Assembly: GCA_949358305.1 (NCBI GenBank)
Contig: OX442315.1
Span: 16,456,427-16,520,426 of the forward strand
Source of the DNA: Strigamia acuminata
Lineage: Eukaryota; Arthropoda; Chilopoda; Geophilomorpha; Linotaeniidae
Direction of reading: 5' to 3'
Length of the DNA stretch: 64,000 nt
Of this stretch, positions 1 through 21,255 are shown piece after piece. Made by a program: the position numbers and the translations under genes. How positions within the stretch are numbered: the first letter of the stretch is position 1; each line of letters opens with the position of its first letter. The notes beneath the pieces were generated by a model, which was given only the letters and a program-made list of their open reading frames with translations, had not been told where the DNA came from and searched no databases.

Positions 1-1838
1 GTTTTTGATCCGAAGTTATTAGACTTTCTGCAGTGGAATAACCCAAATTCTAATTCTCCCAATTCCGAATCGATTCCAGTAATAAAAAATATATTAACAA
101 TTAATTAATTATTTATTTAATGCTTTTTATTCTATTTCAGAAATTTCAGTCTAAATATCGACGTTTAAGTCACCATTTGCTGCATCGTAAGTGGAACGAG
201 TCTCTTCGAATGCAACTTTGCGGTTCTATTGAAAAACGATTCGAGTTTATCACTCTTCGTCCGGATCCCGCCTACTCATATCTCAACTTTGTGTAATAAC
301 TTTTATGCCATAATTAAAAAAGAAAAAAAAACAGTTGATGGTTAAATTATTGTTTTTTTTTGTTTGTTTTTTTTTTTAACAAAAAATAGGAGAGCAGAAG
401 CACTTGGAGTTTTGCATCATTTCCACAATTACGCTTTTGGTTGTTGCTTCACAGTTAACCCGGGCTTTGATACTAGCAATGCTGTACTGAACGGACGTGG
501 AAAAGGCATTTGTTGTTAATAATTTGATTTATTTTGTTTAATAAATTTTGATTTATATCGCAGAATTATTAATTCAACTCAATATGGATGTAACAAATCG
601 CATGATCGAATCAAATGACTTCTTTGCGAGTGTTGTAGTTCATCCGTTGTCTACACCGCCGATTATGGGATCTTCAGATACAATTGAAGTATATCCTGGA
701 GATTATTTTAAGATTCTTCTAAAATTAGTACGTTTTTATCAGTAACTAATCTACATGCGCAAGAGTTTCGTTTATTTTCTTGTTCGTTTTCAGACAAAAA
801 CTGATCGAAGTGCTAAAGCATCAAGTTGCGTAAATAATGACGACTTAGAGTGGCGTAAGAAATTGGCATTGTACAGTACCAAAACACCGTACATTTACAG
901 TATGTTGGTAAGACAGAAAAAAACCTATATAATTATTTTAAATTATTAAATTATTTTAAAATTATTAAATTATTTTAAAATTATTTAATTATTTTGTATC
1001 GTTTTGCAGGCCTGCGAAGAGACCTGTGCCCAGATGACACTGCAGTGGAGTGAAAGACCTGCTGCTGCATGTTTGCGCGCAGAGTCGCCAATAACTGCCG
1101 AAATAATCAGAGACGATCCATATCCGACTTTCTGCGATCCGAACAGTATACGAATACACTCATACGGTTAATTTATTTTAAAGTTTTTACTCCGTATTAA
1201 TTTAGTTGCTACGGATTCATTAAGCCGAAGTAATTACAGTTGTAATTGTCCTTTGGCATGCAAGTAAGAAAATGTGATTCAACGACGAACACACTTTCAT
1301 TTCTGTTTCTATTTTATTTTTAGAGAAAACCTACCTAAGAAATCCGTTATCAGCATGTCAGGACTAAATTGGGTGAATAAACTGAATAAACTTATGCAAA
1401 AATATTAAATTAAAATAAATTTTTATTAGATTGCCTATAAAAATATGATCAAGTTGAATAATACTGGAATCAAAGGCGCAGAACAAGCGTAAATAAATTA
1501 ATATTCTTAAACTTAAAAGTTAGTACTTATTTGATTTGTTTTCGTTTAAGATTTCTGCTTAGTAATTACCAATCTGCTATGATCAAAGTCATGTACGAGT
1601 CGCCCCAAGTTGAGATCATTGTAGAAGAAAACAAATACTCGGTGAGTTCTATTTTTAAGTTTATCGGCATTCGGCAGTGATATTTTAATGTGTATATTTT
1701 CTGTTTAAGGTTGCTGATTTCTGGGGAATAATTGGTGGAAATTTAGGATTATGGGTTGGTCTTTGTTTGTTATCGTGTATTGAAGTTGTTGAACTTGTTT
1801 CATCTGTCTTAAGCGCCTTTTGCAAATGTCGTCGTTAA
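1..1838 (+). CDS. DEG/ENaC (amiloride-sensitive sodium channel) family, 3' part, multi-exon
   Basis: This is the C-terminal half of a degenerin/epithelial sodium channel subunit, a trimeric sodium channel of the plasma membrane. Exons can be joined with GT/AG borders at about 1-79, 141-295, 391-500, 565-727, 795-906, 1010-1168, a short Cys-rich exon near 1238-1262, 1322-1372, 1431-1489, 1551-1640 and 1711-1838. The extracellular part has the family's cysteine-rich segment (CEETC, then CNCPLACK). The last exon has the conserved pre-TM2 and TM2 region, including GGNLGLWVGLCLLSCIE, the family's gating and selectivity region, followed by a short basic tail (CKCRR) and TAA at 1836-1838. TM1 and the N-terminus lie before the window. 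It is the only protein gene on the plus strand and lies outside the 32.6 kb repeat. Family assignment is secure; the subunit type and ligand cannot be told. Borders of the small exons are approximate. Confidence 0.85.
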
Positions 1839-2161
1839 CGTCATTTTGAAAACTAATAAATTGTGTTAATTTCGGTGATTACCATAATCATCCATGTGTA
1901 ATAGAAGCTTGTATCGCTACGGTAGTATAATTATTAGAATAGACTGAAATAAACTTCACTTGTTTGTCGCCTAATTAGCCATTCTGATTCTGAGTCCTTA
2001 TTTCTGGCAAATTCAGTTTTTTAATAAAATAATAATAATAAATAACTTTTCGAATGAACTACTGTAAGTTCCAGCATTTTAATCTGAACTCTGAAGTAGT
2101 AGTGAAACAATTTTATATTTGCGAGAAAAAAAATAATGAATAAATAAAAAAAGACAAGCGA
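1839..2161. other. 3' flank of the channel gene
   Basis: AT-rich DNA with possible AATAAA signals on the plus strand near 1949. From 2019 on it belongs to the tandemly repeated tRNA unit. No other gene seen. Confidence 0.5.
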
Positions 2162-2234
2162 CGAACCTGACAGGATTCGAACCTGCAATCTTCTGATCCG
2201 AAGTCAGACGCGTTATCCGTTACGCTACAGGTCC
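2162..2234 (-). tRNA. tRNA-Arg (anticodon TCG)
   Basis: A 73-nt cloverleaf without intron. The acceptor stem is GGACCTG/CAGGTTC, the D stem GCG/CGC, the anticodon stem TCTGA/TCAGA with loop CTTCGGA, and the T arm GCAGG-TTCGAAT-CCTGT. The discriminator is G. An oligo-T terminator follows within about 15 nt (A-run at 2147-2153 on the plus strand). It would decode CGA, and CGG by wobble. Confidence 0.95.
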
Positions 2235-2558
2235 TACGATTACGTTACAGGTTCTACGGGATTAGGTTCTTTAGTTCTGAAATATTAAAGCATTCCACCA
2301 ACTTTCAAATACCATTTATTGTCATATTCAAAAATATTTATTTTGTAATTTCAATAAAATAAGTAATAAAAAAAAACTACGTTTTATTGAAAAAAGTCTT
2401 TTATGCTGTATTTTAATAAAATAATAATAATAAATAACTTTTCGAATGAACTACGGTACTGTAAGTTCCAGCATTTTAATCTGCACTCTGAAGTAGTAGT
2501 GAAACAATTTTATATTCACGAAAAAAAAAATAATGAATAAATAAAAGAAGACAAGCGA

Positions 2559-2631
2559 CGAACCTGACAGGATTCGAACCTGCAATCTTCTGATCCGAAG
2601 TCAGACGCGTTATCCGTTACGCTACAGGTCC
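2559..2631 (-). tRNA. tRNA-Arg (anticodon TCG), second copy
   Basis: Identical in its 73 nt to the copy at 2162-2234, with the same stems and anticodon loop CTTCGGA. It is carried in the second unit of the 394-bp tandem duplication and is followed by a TTTT terminator. Confidence 0.95.
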
Positions 2632-2806
2632 TACCGTTACGTTATAGGCCCTACGGGATTAGGTTCTTTAGTTCTGAAATATTAAAGCATTCCACCAACT
2701 TTCAAATACCATTTATTGTCATATTCAAAAATATTTATTTTGTAATTTCAATAAAATGAGTAATTAAAAAAAACTACGTTTTATTGGAAAAAGTCTTTTA
2801 TGCTGT

Positions 2807-3591
2807 ATCCCTGCGAAATTGGAATTCAGGCTAAAAATTTGGCAAATGACAGATCGATTTTTAGCAAATAAAAAAAACTAAAGTTCAGATCAAAAAATTA
2901 TTGGCACCCTTCAAAAGAGCGGCAAATTCTGCACAGGAAACATATATTAAATATTTTAATCGGTTCATTTTTCATATTTTTGGTTTTTTATGGTGGAATT
3001 CAAATTTCCCACTAAATTTGCCATGCGGTCGCTGGCTACAATCGTAAAAATTCGTATTTTTATTTTACCAAATCGAATAAGAAAAAACATATACTTGTGT
3101 AAAATGCAATTTCCAATCGAATGAGCCTGGTTTCAGAATTTTTAAAACCTTCTTTAGTATCGAAAACATCAAAATTCGTATCGGGCGAACATTTTGGCAT
3201 CCATTAAAGGACACAGGTTCCGCCAGGTGGTGCTCCGGTTTGCTTATATTTTACCGTAAATCAGCATTTTCTCCCTTTCAACTACTTTTAATTTCAATTT
3301 TATTATATTCATTGGAAAGTAGACCAAAAACCGCACCAGAAAAGTCTACTTTCCAATCTTATAATTAATTTTTTAATTCCTTTTTTTTAAATAACATAAA
3401 CCGGAAGTTGAAACACACACACAAACAAACAAATATTTATTTCAAGTTAAATAAAAGTCTTTAAAAATTAAACAAGCTTTTGTCTATTTGTGAAATAACA
3501 TTCAATCTGAATAAACAAAGTACCGTATATTATTAAAAAAAAAAGAAATCTATGCGACTGTGGCAAGTTTAAAAATAAAAATAAACACTGT
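2807..3591. other. Intergenic, no gene; holds one arm of an inverted repeat
   Basis: AT-rich sequence without a convincing exon. The arm at 3125-3246 is the inverse of 4626-4748. A simple CA/AAAC-rich patch lies near 3413-3430. Confidence 0.5.
3125..3246 (+). repeat. Inverted repeat, left arm (pair at 4626-4748)
   Basis: The reverse complement of this about 120-base stretch matches 4626-4748 at roughly 85% or better, from TAAGCAAACCGGAGC at one end to CTGAAACCAGGCT at the other. The arms are about 1.4 kb apart and enclose two tRNA genes. They look like two opposite-orientation copies, or two ends, of one mobile element. No coding potential was seen between them apart from the tRNAs. Confidence 0.75.
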
Positions 3592-3664
3592 CGAGCCTGA
3601 CAGGATTCGAACCTGCAATCTTCTGATCCGAAGTCAGACGCGTTATCCGTTACGCTACAGGCCC
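3592..3664 (-). tRNA. tRNA-Arg (anticodon TCG), third copy
   Basis: The same body and anticodon loop as the copies at 2162 and 2559. The acceptor differs slightly (GGGCCTG with CAGGCTC). The flanks are unrelated to the 394-bp unit. T-runs follow it downstream on the minus strand. Confidence 0.95.
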
Positions 3665-4073
3665 TTACGTTACAGGTTCTGAACACTTGACCTACATCTT
3701 CAACTCCCACATAAACCAAGGCCATTCTTGCTTGCGTAAACAACCGCTATGGCGTCAGACGATTATTATAATAAATAACTATTGTTCAATTTCCATTTCG
3801 AGAAGAACGTCAATTTTTATTTTATTTTTGATCACAACTACTATCTTTCAAAAATGTTTAATAATTATTTTTTTTTAATTTCTGAGAACTACATTTTAGT
3901 TCTGAATAATTATGATATCTGGACTGTTGGTTTTGATTTGATTCCTGGATTAATATACAGTATGTGTTCTGTAAAATTAATTCTAAGAGCAAAAAAGAAA
4001 TTTGTCTTGTCTAAAAATTAGCGCAAAATTGTCTGTAACATTAAAAAAAATTTAACATAAAAAAAAAATTCAC

Positions 4074-4146
4074 CGAGCTTGACAGGATTCGAACCTGCAA
4101 TCTCCTGATTCGTAGTCAGACGCGTTATCCGTTGCGCCACAAGCCC
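4074..4146 (-). tRNA. tRNA-Arg (anticodon ACG)
   Basis: A 73-nt cloverleaf with acceptor GGGCTTG/CAAGCTC, D stem GCG/CGC, anticodon stem TCTGA/TCAGG and loop CTACGAA. The anticodon is therefore ACG, read as ICG after deamination, for CGU, CGC and CGA. The T arm is GCAGG-TTCGAAT-CCTGT. A T8 terminator follows immediately. Confidence 0.95.
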
Positions 4147-4211
4147 GTGGTAATAACGGCTGATTAAATGGGATAACAAACTACGCAGTTTGGATACGAA
4201 TTAGTGTAAAG

Positions 4212-4290
4212 CAAGGGTGTCCGACCCTCGGCCCGCCTGCCGCATGCGACCCAGGATGGCTATGGATGCGGCACAGCATACTTGATTCAG
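4212..4290 (+). mobile_element. hAT-superfamily terminal fragment (one end)
   Basis: CAAGGGTGTCCGACCCTCGG followed by CCCGCCTGCCGCATGCGACCC closely matches the well-known hAT end pattern CAGGGGTGTCCAACCTGCGG-CCCGC. A GGATGGCTATGGATGCGGC stretch, also usual for that family, follows. I could not find the opposite end nearby, so this is a one-ended relic. Confidence 0.65.
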
Positions 4291-4625
4291 ATTCTATTGT
4301 TTGTTTCCTGTAGGCAGCAAACAGAATTAAAATTAGGACTATTATGCAAGAACTTTTTGTTTATTTGTGGTGGTGAATATCTAGAAACGTATGCATAGGT
4401 TTTTATTATTAAAGGCTTTTATTTAACTTGACTTGAACGTTTGTGTGTGTGTTGTGAGTTTCTCCTTCCGGTTTGTGCAATTTCCCAAAAATCAATTAAG
4501 CATAAAAAAAATTAAAACTTGGGCTTCGTCGGGGCATAGAACAGGTCATTCCAAACATTATGAAAACAAAAAAAAAAAAGACTCGCTTGGACTGGAAAAA
4601 CAAATAACTGATTTACTGCAAAATG

Positions 4626-4748
4626 TAAGCAAACCGGAGCGCCAGCTGGCGGAACCCGTGTCCTTTAATGGATGCCAAAATGTTCGCCCGATACAAATTT
4701 TGATGTTCTCGGGACAAGAAAGGGAAAGAAAAATTCTGAAACCAGGCT
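4626..4748 (-). repeat. Inverted repeat, right arm (pair at 3125-3246)
   Basis: Inverse copy of 3125-3246; see that entry. The long plus-strand open frame through here (4433-4750) has no homology I recognise and is explained by the repeat. Confidence 0.75.
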
Positions 4749-4816
4749 AATCCTTCTTACAACTTAGTTAAAATAAAAATTAATATTTGCCCATATTTAA
4801 AAAAAAAAATTCAACT

Positions 4817-4889
4817 CGAGCTTGACAGGATTCGAACCTGCAATCTCCTGATTCGTAGTCAGACGCGTTATCCGTTGCGCCACAAGCCC
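4817..4889 (-). tRNA. tRNA-Arg (anticodon ACG), second copy
   Basis: Identical in its 73 nt to the copy at 4074-4146 and followed by a T10 run. Only a few flanking bases are shared (the A-rich terminator side and the CGTG after the 5' end), so this copy was not made by the local 394-bp mechanism. Confidence 0.95.
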
Positions 4890-5625
4890 GTGATACTTAA
4901 GTTGCTTATGTTAGTATTTATTTTTTACTATTTAGCAAATCCAAATACAACATTATTTTTTTTTAGACAAAACACTTCCCGAAGAAGATTACAAGTTTCA
5001 AGAAACGAAATTTTGAAATACCAAAGAAAAAAATAACCAAAAAAAAATATGAAAATAAATAAATAAATAAATAAATAAATTTACTTTGAGCCTCGATTTA
5101 AACTTGGTTGGATGGATGGATATTCGGAGCGAGATTTATCCATCGAATCGACTACAAATGACGTCATTATTTGTTTTAGGTACCTTGCGTCATTATGGCT
5201 GGGTGTGGAAAAGGCGAGGGGAAATGGCCGGATGTTCGAGCACGTGGTGGAGGAGAAAATAACCGAGGCGAGATAAACAACGAGACAATGTCGGTAAGTT
5301 GTAATTTACTTTCGTAGTATTTTATTGCAACACGAACGTATTGCTATGATAAATTGGTGAATAAGTATAGCGGAAGGCTTGAAGCACGTATGAGTGAGAG
5401 AGTCGGCCAGTGTGCTGACTCCGTGGCCTCGCCCGCGCGCGGTAGAAAACGAGTATTTTGAATCATTTAATATATTCGTTGGTGTTTGGTGAATCAGATC
5501 AAACAAAATACACACTAAAAGTACGGAATGTAATATTATTTATTGAATGTGAATCATAAAACCATGAAATGCATTTGCAGATTAAAAAGTTAAACGAAAA
5601 TATAATTTCTACAAGAAAATTAATG
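4890..5625. other. Intergenic, left flank of the 32.6 kb block
   Basis: Contains an AAAT microsatellite (about 5052-5084), one isolated exon-like open stretch (5195-5293), and the 3' flank of ABCC-1a with a minus-strand AATAAA near 5538. Homology to the second block starts abruptly at about 5622. Confidence 0.5.
5195..5293 (+). other. Possible isolated first exon (33 codons ending at a good splice donor)
   Basis: ATG at 5195 opens 33 codons rich in Gly, Arg, Glu and Asn, ending exactly at TCG|GTAAGT. This patch is GC-richer than its surroundings. No second exon could be joined before the converging ABCC gene at 5626, and there is no recognisable domain. It could be a 5' exon cut from its gene by the rearrangement at 5622, or chance. 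Confidence 0.2.
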
Positions 5626-11577
<5,952 letters not shown>

Positions 11578-11857
11578 GTGTTGACTGTTTAGTTTTCCTT
11601 GTAATTGAACGCTATCACGGTAGTTGGAAGCGTATATGTTGGAAGGGTCTATTTTGAATCGACCAATTTAGGTAAACACAAGTAGAAATAACAAGGACAA
11701 ACAACAGTTGTCGTGCTGGAATACGGAGTATGGAAAAATCATTTTGTAACCAATAACCACATATCCTATGTAAGGGTGTTCACTTTAAAGTGTTCCAGGT
11801 GAATTACAGAAGAACAAAACAGAAATTCAAAAATTTGTTGAAACATTTAAATAAGGA

Positions 11858-12094
11858 GTGCTGATTTCAAATGGCATTATAAAAATTGACCCTTATCCTT
11901 GGAATCATGGTCAACCGTTTTGAAATCTGATAAAAACAACTTTTTCCGAGGAAACAAATCATGCTTTACAACTTTGTAATTGAACATTTTTTCATATCTC
12001 AAACTCAAATGGTTTAGAAGTTAAAAATTGGTTGACCATGAATCAAAGGTCAAGGGTGAATTTTCATGGTGCCATTGAAATCATCAGCTAGGTG
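11858..12094. repeat. Hairpin-forming inverted repeat (MITE-like)
   Basis: The arms at about 11858-11931 and 12029-12094 are inverse copies. The most conserved inner part is GAATCATGGTCAACC against GGTTGACCATGAATC, and outwards GCTGATTTCAAATGGCA matches the inverse of TGCCATTGAAATCATCAGC. Loop about 100 bases. The same structure is in the second block at +32582. Confidence 0.7.
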
Positions 12095-12361
12095 CGTTTT
12101 CACTTGCGATTCTTTGACAAATCGCGCATGATTATTTGAAAACGATAAAAAAAAAATTGCACGTGTTTTCATTTTCAGCCAAAGGGAAAAAATCAAAAGT
12201 ATGCAATCTCTCGCGTGATTCAGCTTCTTGAGTCTAGTTCTCGATTGAAAACCACGTTCTCAGGAAGACCACTCGGGAAGACCACCTTATTATCGTGGGC
12301 CAAAGGGAAGTTGATCAATCGCATTGAACCATATGAGTCAATGGGTAGTTGACTGGTGCAC

Positions 12362-12545
12362 ATTGGTTGTAAATAAAAGGTAAAAACGTGTAAATAAAAG
12401 ATAAAAACGTTTAAATAAAGGGTGAAAACATGTAAGTAAAGGTTGAAAACGAGTAAATAAAGAGTAAAAACGTGTAAAACAGAAAAAACGTGTAAATAAA
12501 AGATAAAAACAAGTTGAAAACGATAAAAATAAAATTAAAAACAGG
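12362..12545. repeat. Degenerate minisatellite, about 20-bp unit
   Basis: Roughly eight to nine imperfect units of the type GTAAATAAAAGGTAAAAACGT, shortened in places. AT-rich and non-coding. The second copy is at about 44944-45127. Confidence 0.75.
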
Positions 12546-12616
12546 CGAAACGAGTTGAAACAGATAAAATTATTATTTTTAAATACTCACCAATGTGGAA
12601 AAATGGCCTTGTCGTT

Positions 12617-12906
12617 TTAGACTTCTAAACCTGATGTTTAGAAAGTTTATGATAGGAAATTTATGCAAAATTTGGATTCGACCAAGAAAAAACCCAATAT
12701 TTTGAAAAAAGGACCGATTAGAATGTTTAATCAAAGTTTCCTGTGTAGATTTTGCCGCTGAAAACGATGGTGCTAATAACTTTTCGATCGGATAAACGGT
12801 TGACTTTTTATTAGCAAAAATCGATCTTATTTGTGTGATTTTATTTTGGACAGACGGACAGATATATTTCTACACAGAAAAGTGTAGAAGGGGTTTAGAA
12901 GTCTAA
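12617..12906. mobile_element. MITE with 15-bp perfect terminal inverted repeats, TA-flanked
   Basis: TTAGACTTCTAAACC at 12617-12631 is the exact inverse of GGTTTAGAAGTCTAA at 12892-12906. Taking TA as the target duplication, the ends become GACTTCTAAACC, as expected of a non-autonomous Tc1/mariner-type element. The interior, about 260 bases, has no open frame of note. It recurs at 45199-45488. Confidence 0.7.
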
Positions 12907-13287
12907 TATGTAATGCTTCCATGCATTACAGATGTTTACTTGTTTGAGAATAAAATTGTTTCTCGGACTCTTTTGCTTTTAATGTATGGTAGATACAATA
13001 CCTTCACTCAACCGCGACCACTTTCCATCGTAATCGGTCATCACATCTGCATCTCTTTGTGACGGTTAGGGAACCGTAATTATTGAGAGATTTATTTATT
13101 TATTTATTCATCATTTGTTGCAATAACAAATCAGTGCCGTTTCTAAGTGTTGTGTGGTAAAACTGTGTCGCTTGTCAGAAGAGACAGACTTAAATTGGGA
13201 AAAATACTATTCAACATCACAACTGGTGATAGGGGCGTATGTGAATTTTGCAATTTCAGAAGCAGTATGATAACAAGAACCTTACGA

Positions 13288-13439
13288 CAGGGCTGGACTG
13301 GATACAAATTTAGTACCGGGAAATCTGAAAGGGACAGGCTACGGTGGGCCAGGGACAAGCTACGGTAGGGCCGCCACGGGCCATTGGGCCACAGGCCACC
13401 GGGAAATTCCCGGTAGCCCGCCGGACCAGGCCAGCACTG
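13288..13439. mobile_element. 152-bp non-autonomous hAT element with 8-bp target-site duplication
   Basis: The ends are CAGGGCTGGACTGG and CCAGCACTG; the inverse of the right end is CAGTGCTGGCCTGG, so 12 of 14 terminal bases match. Exact 8-bp repeats CCTTACGA flank it at 13280-13287 and 13440-13447. An 8-bp duplication and CAG-type ends are hAT hallmarks. The GC-rich interior (GGGCCATTGGGCC, CCGGGAAATTCCCGG) contrasts with the AT-rich surroundings and can form hairpins. The overlapping short open frames are shadows. Confidence 0.85.
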
Positions 13440-14208
13440 CCTTACGACTGGGAAACGAACGAGAACGAAAGTCGCTTAGCCCTTTCGCCGCATACAATAT
13501 AATCTCGCGGTCACTGAACCACTCGTTCTAGCAAACTGCATTCAGTTTATTAGTGAAGTAAAACAATTTACAAATTGAAGTTAATTTGTATTTGGTTGTG
13601 AATAACTGGATTCAGTTATTCAAACTAATAACCATCCCAAGTTGTGGCAATATTTTCTTGTATATTGGCCAGAATGATTAGTATAATAATAATCACATCT
13701 GGTGACCATTAAAATGTAGTGTGTTGAGAATCATGTTGTATTTATTTATCTCATATGTTGTTCACTTACTTCAATTTATTCCCGATACTACCATTTGGTA
13801 GGAATAAGGTAGTCACCGTCACATCGTTAACTAACCAATCATATACGTAACATCACGTGTATTTAAACAATTTCTTTGTTTGAATAAATCAGTCTACTTG
13901 GTTACACCAAACCTATCGCTTCGTTAATGACTCACAATACCACAGGAACTATTTTCTTATTTTTTTAAACTGTGTGATGGCAGCTTGTAATTTGCTTGGA
14001 TCGCTTTAGAGTGAACACCCTGCCCGGCATATATACATATATATATAACAGATTAGTATTTATTCTCCATTAATCGTATACAAAATGAATTGACATAATG
14101 CTTATGAAAATATAAAAATTTGTTCTTTTTTCTTATATTTTATGAAATATAATATATAACAAATCATAAATGCAATTTCAATGTTTTAATTAGAAATATG
14201 AATTAATA

Positions 14209-20647
<6,439 letters not shown>

Positions 20648-21255
20648 TTCGGCTAACTTGTAGCACGTCGAGTCCCACCTGGCACTACGGTGTTAGTACC
20701 ATGCGAGCGCAGAAAGTTTAAGTATTTATTCTTCACTTGATAGAGCGGAAGGCGGAGTTGACCTGTAGACTCATTGTGCAATCGTGGTGCAATGTTGAGG
20801 AAACAAAAGCTGTGGGACGCCTCGATGTTCAATCAACTATTTCGAGTCCCAATAAATAAAAAATCATTAAAAAAAGATAATCAAAATTAATTGTAAATTA
20901 ACAACTTATGGAAAATAGTAAAATATTTAAATTTAATCTAAAATTTAACATTTTAATAAATAGTTTGGGTTTCCTATATGGAAGAGTGACAAACCACTAC
21001 AATGTGTCAAGTTGATTGATTCATTTAAAGAAAAAACAGGAAAGGAAAAAGGTGGGAATGTCCTTGAACATCCGCAGTATATAATTAATGATTAATTAAA
21101 ATGTTTTTTCATTTCATATTTAAATTAATATGCCAACAAAACGTCAAAAAAATAATTGGATTTCTTAGTTTTTGTTAAAATTTTTTATTTTTAAATAAAA
21201 ATTCCTAAAAAACACTTTTTCAAGCAATTTATTTATACATTTAGAACATATTTCT
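20648..21255. other. Intergenic: ABCC-2a upstream region and HDHD2a 3' flank
   Basis: The region upstream of ATG 20645 should contain the ABCC-2a promoter and 5' UTR, but no certain TATA or initiator can be assigned. A minus-strand AATAAA (TTTATT near 21229) lies just beyond the HDHD2a stop and is a likely polyadenylation signal. Otherwise AT-rich with no gene. Confidence 0.5.

Larger units (their letters stand above)
2019..2806. repeat. Tandem duplication of about 394 bp, each unit with one tRNA-Arg(TCG)
   Basis: Unit 1 (2019-2410) and unit 2 (2411-2806) are nearly identical head-to-tail copies. Both begin at TTTTAATAAAATAATAATAA and end at GTCTTTTATGCTGTA, with the tRNA about 140 bases in. 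A few substitutions and small indels separate them, so the tRNA copy number rose by local duplication of gene plus flanks. Confidence 0.9.
11578..14208. other. Intergenic between ABCC-1a and ABCC-2a, nested repeats
   Basis: 2.6 kb with no convincing gene. It holds the ABCC-1a promoter side, a hairpin repeat (11858-12094), a 20-bp minisatellite (12362-12545), a TA-flanked MITE (12617-12906), a small hAT MITE (13288-13439), AT dinucleotide repeats (about 14030-14048) and the 3' flank of ABCC-2a. Inverted GTGTTCACT motifs lie at both ends. Confidence 0.6.

Noticed and set aside
3468-4021. Short open frames around the tRNA genes, including one across the tRNA at 3592-3664
   Set aside because: They overlap structural RNA genes or AT-rich spacers and show no conserved features.
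4433-4750. 105-codon plus-strand frame
   Set aside because: Its second half is the inverted-repeat arm shared with 3125-3246 and the rest is low complexity.
12362-12545. CRISPR-like array
   Set aside because: Units are about 20 bp, degenerate and without unique spacers; eukaryotic minisatellite.
13722-13943. Possible solo LTR (TATTTAA, then AATAAA, bordered by TG and CA)
   Set aside because: No 4-6 bp target duplication or primer-binding site could be found, and the promoter-like words are common in this AT-rich DNA.
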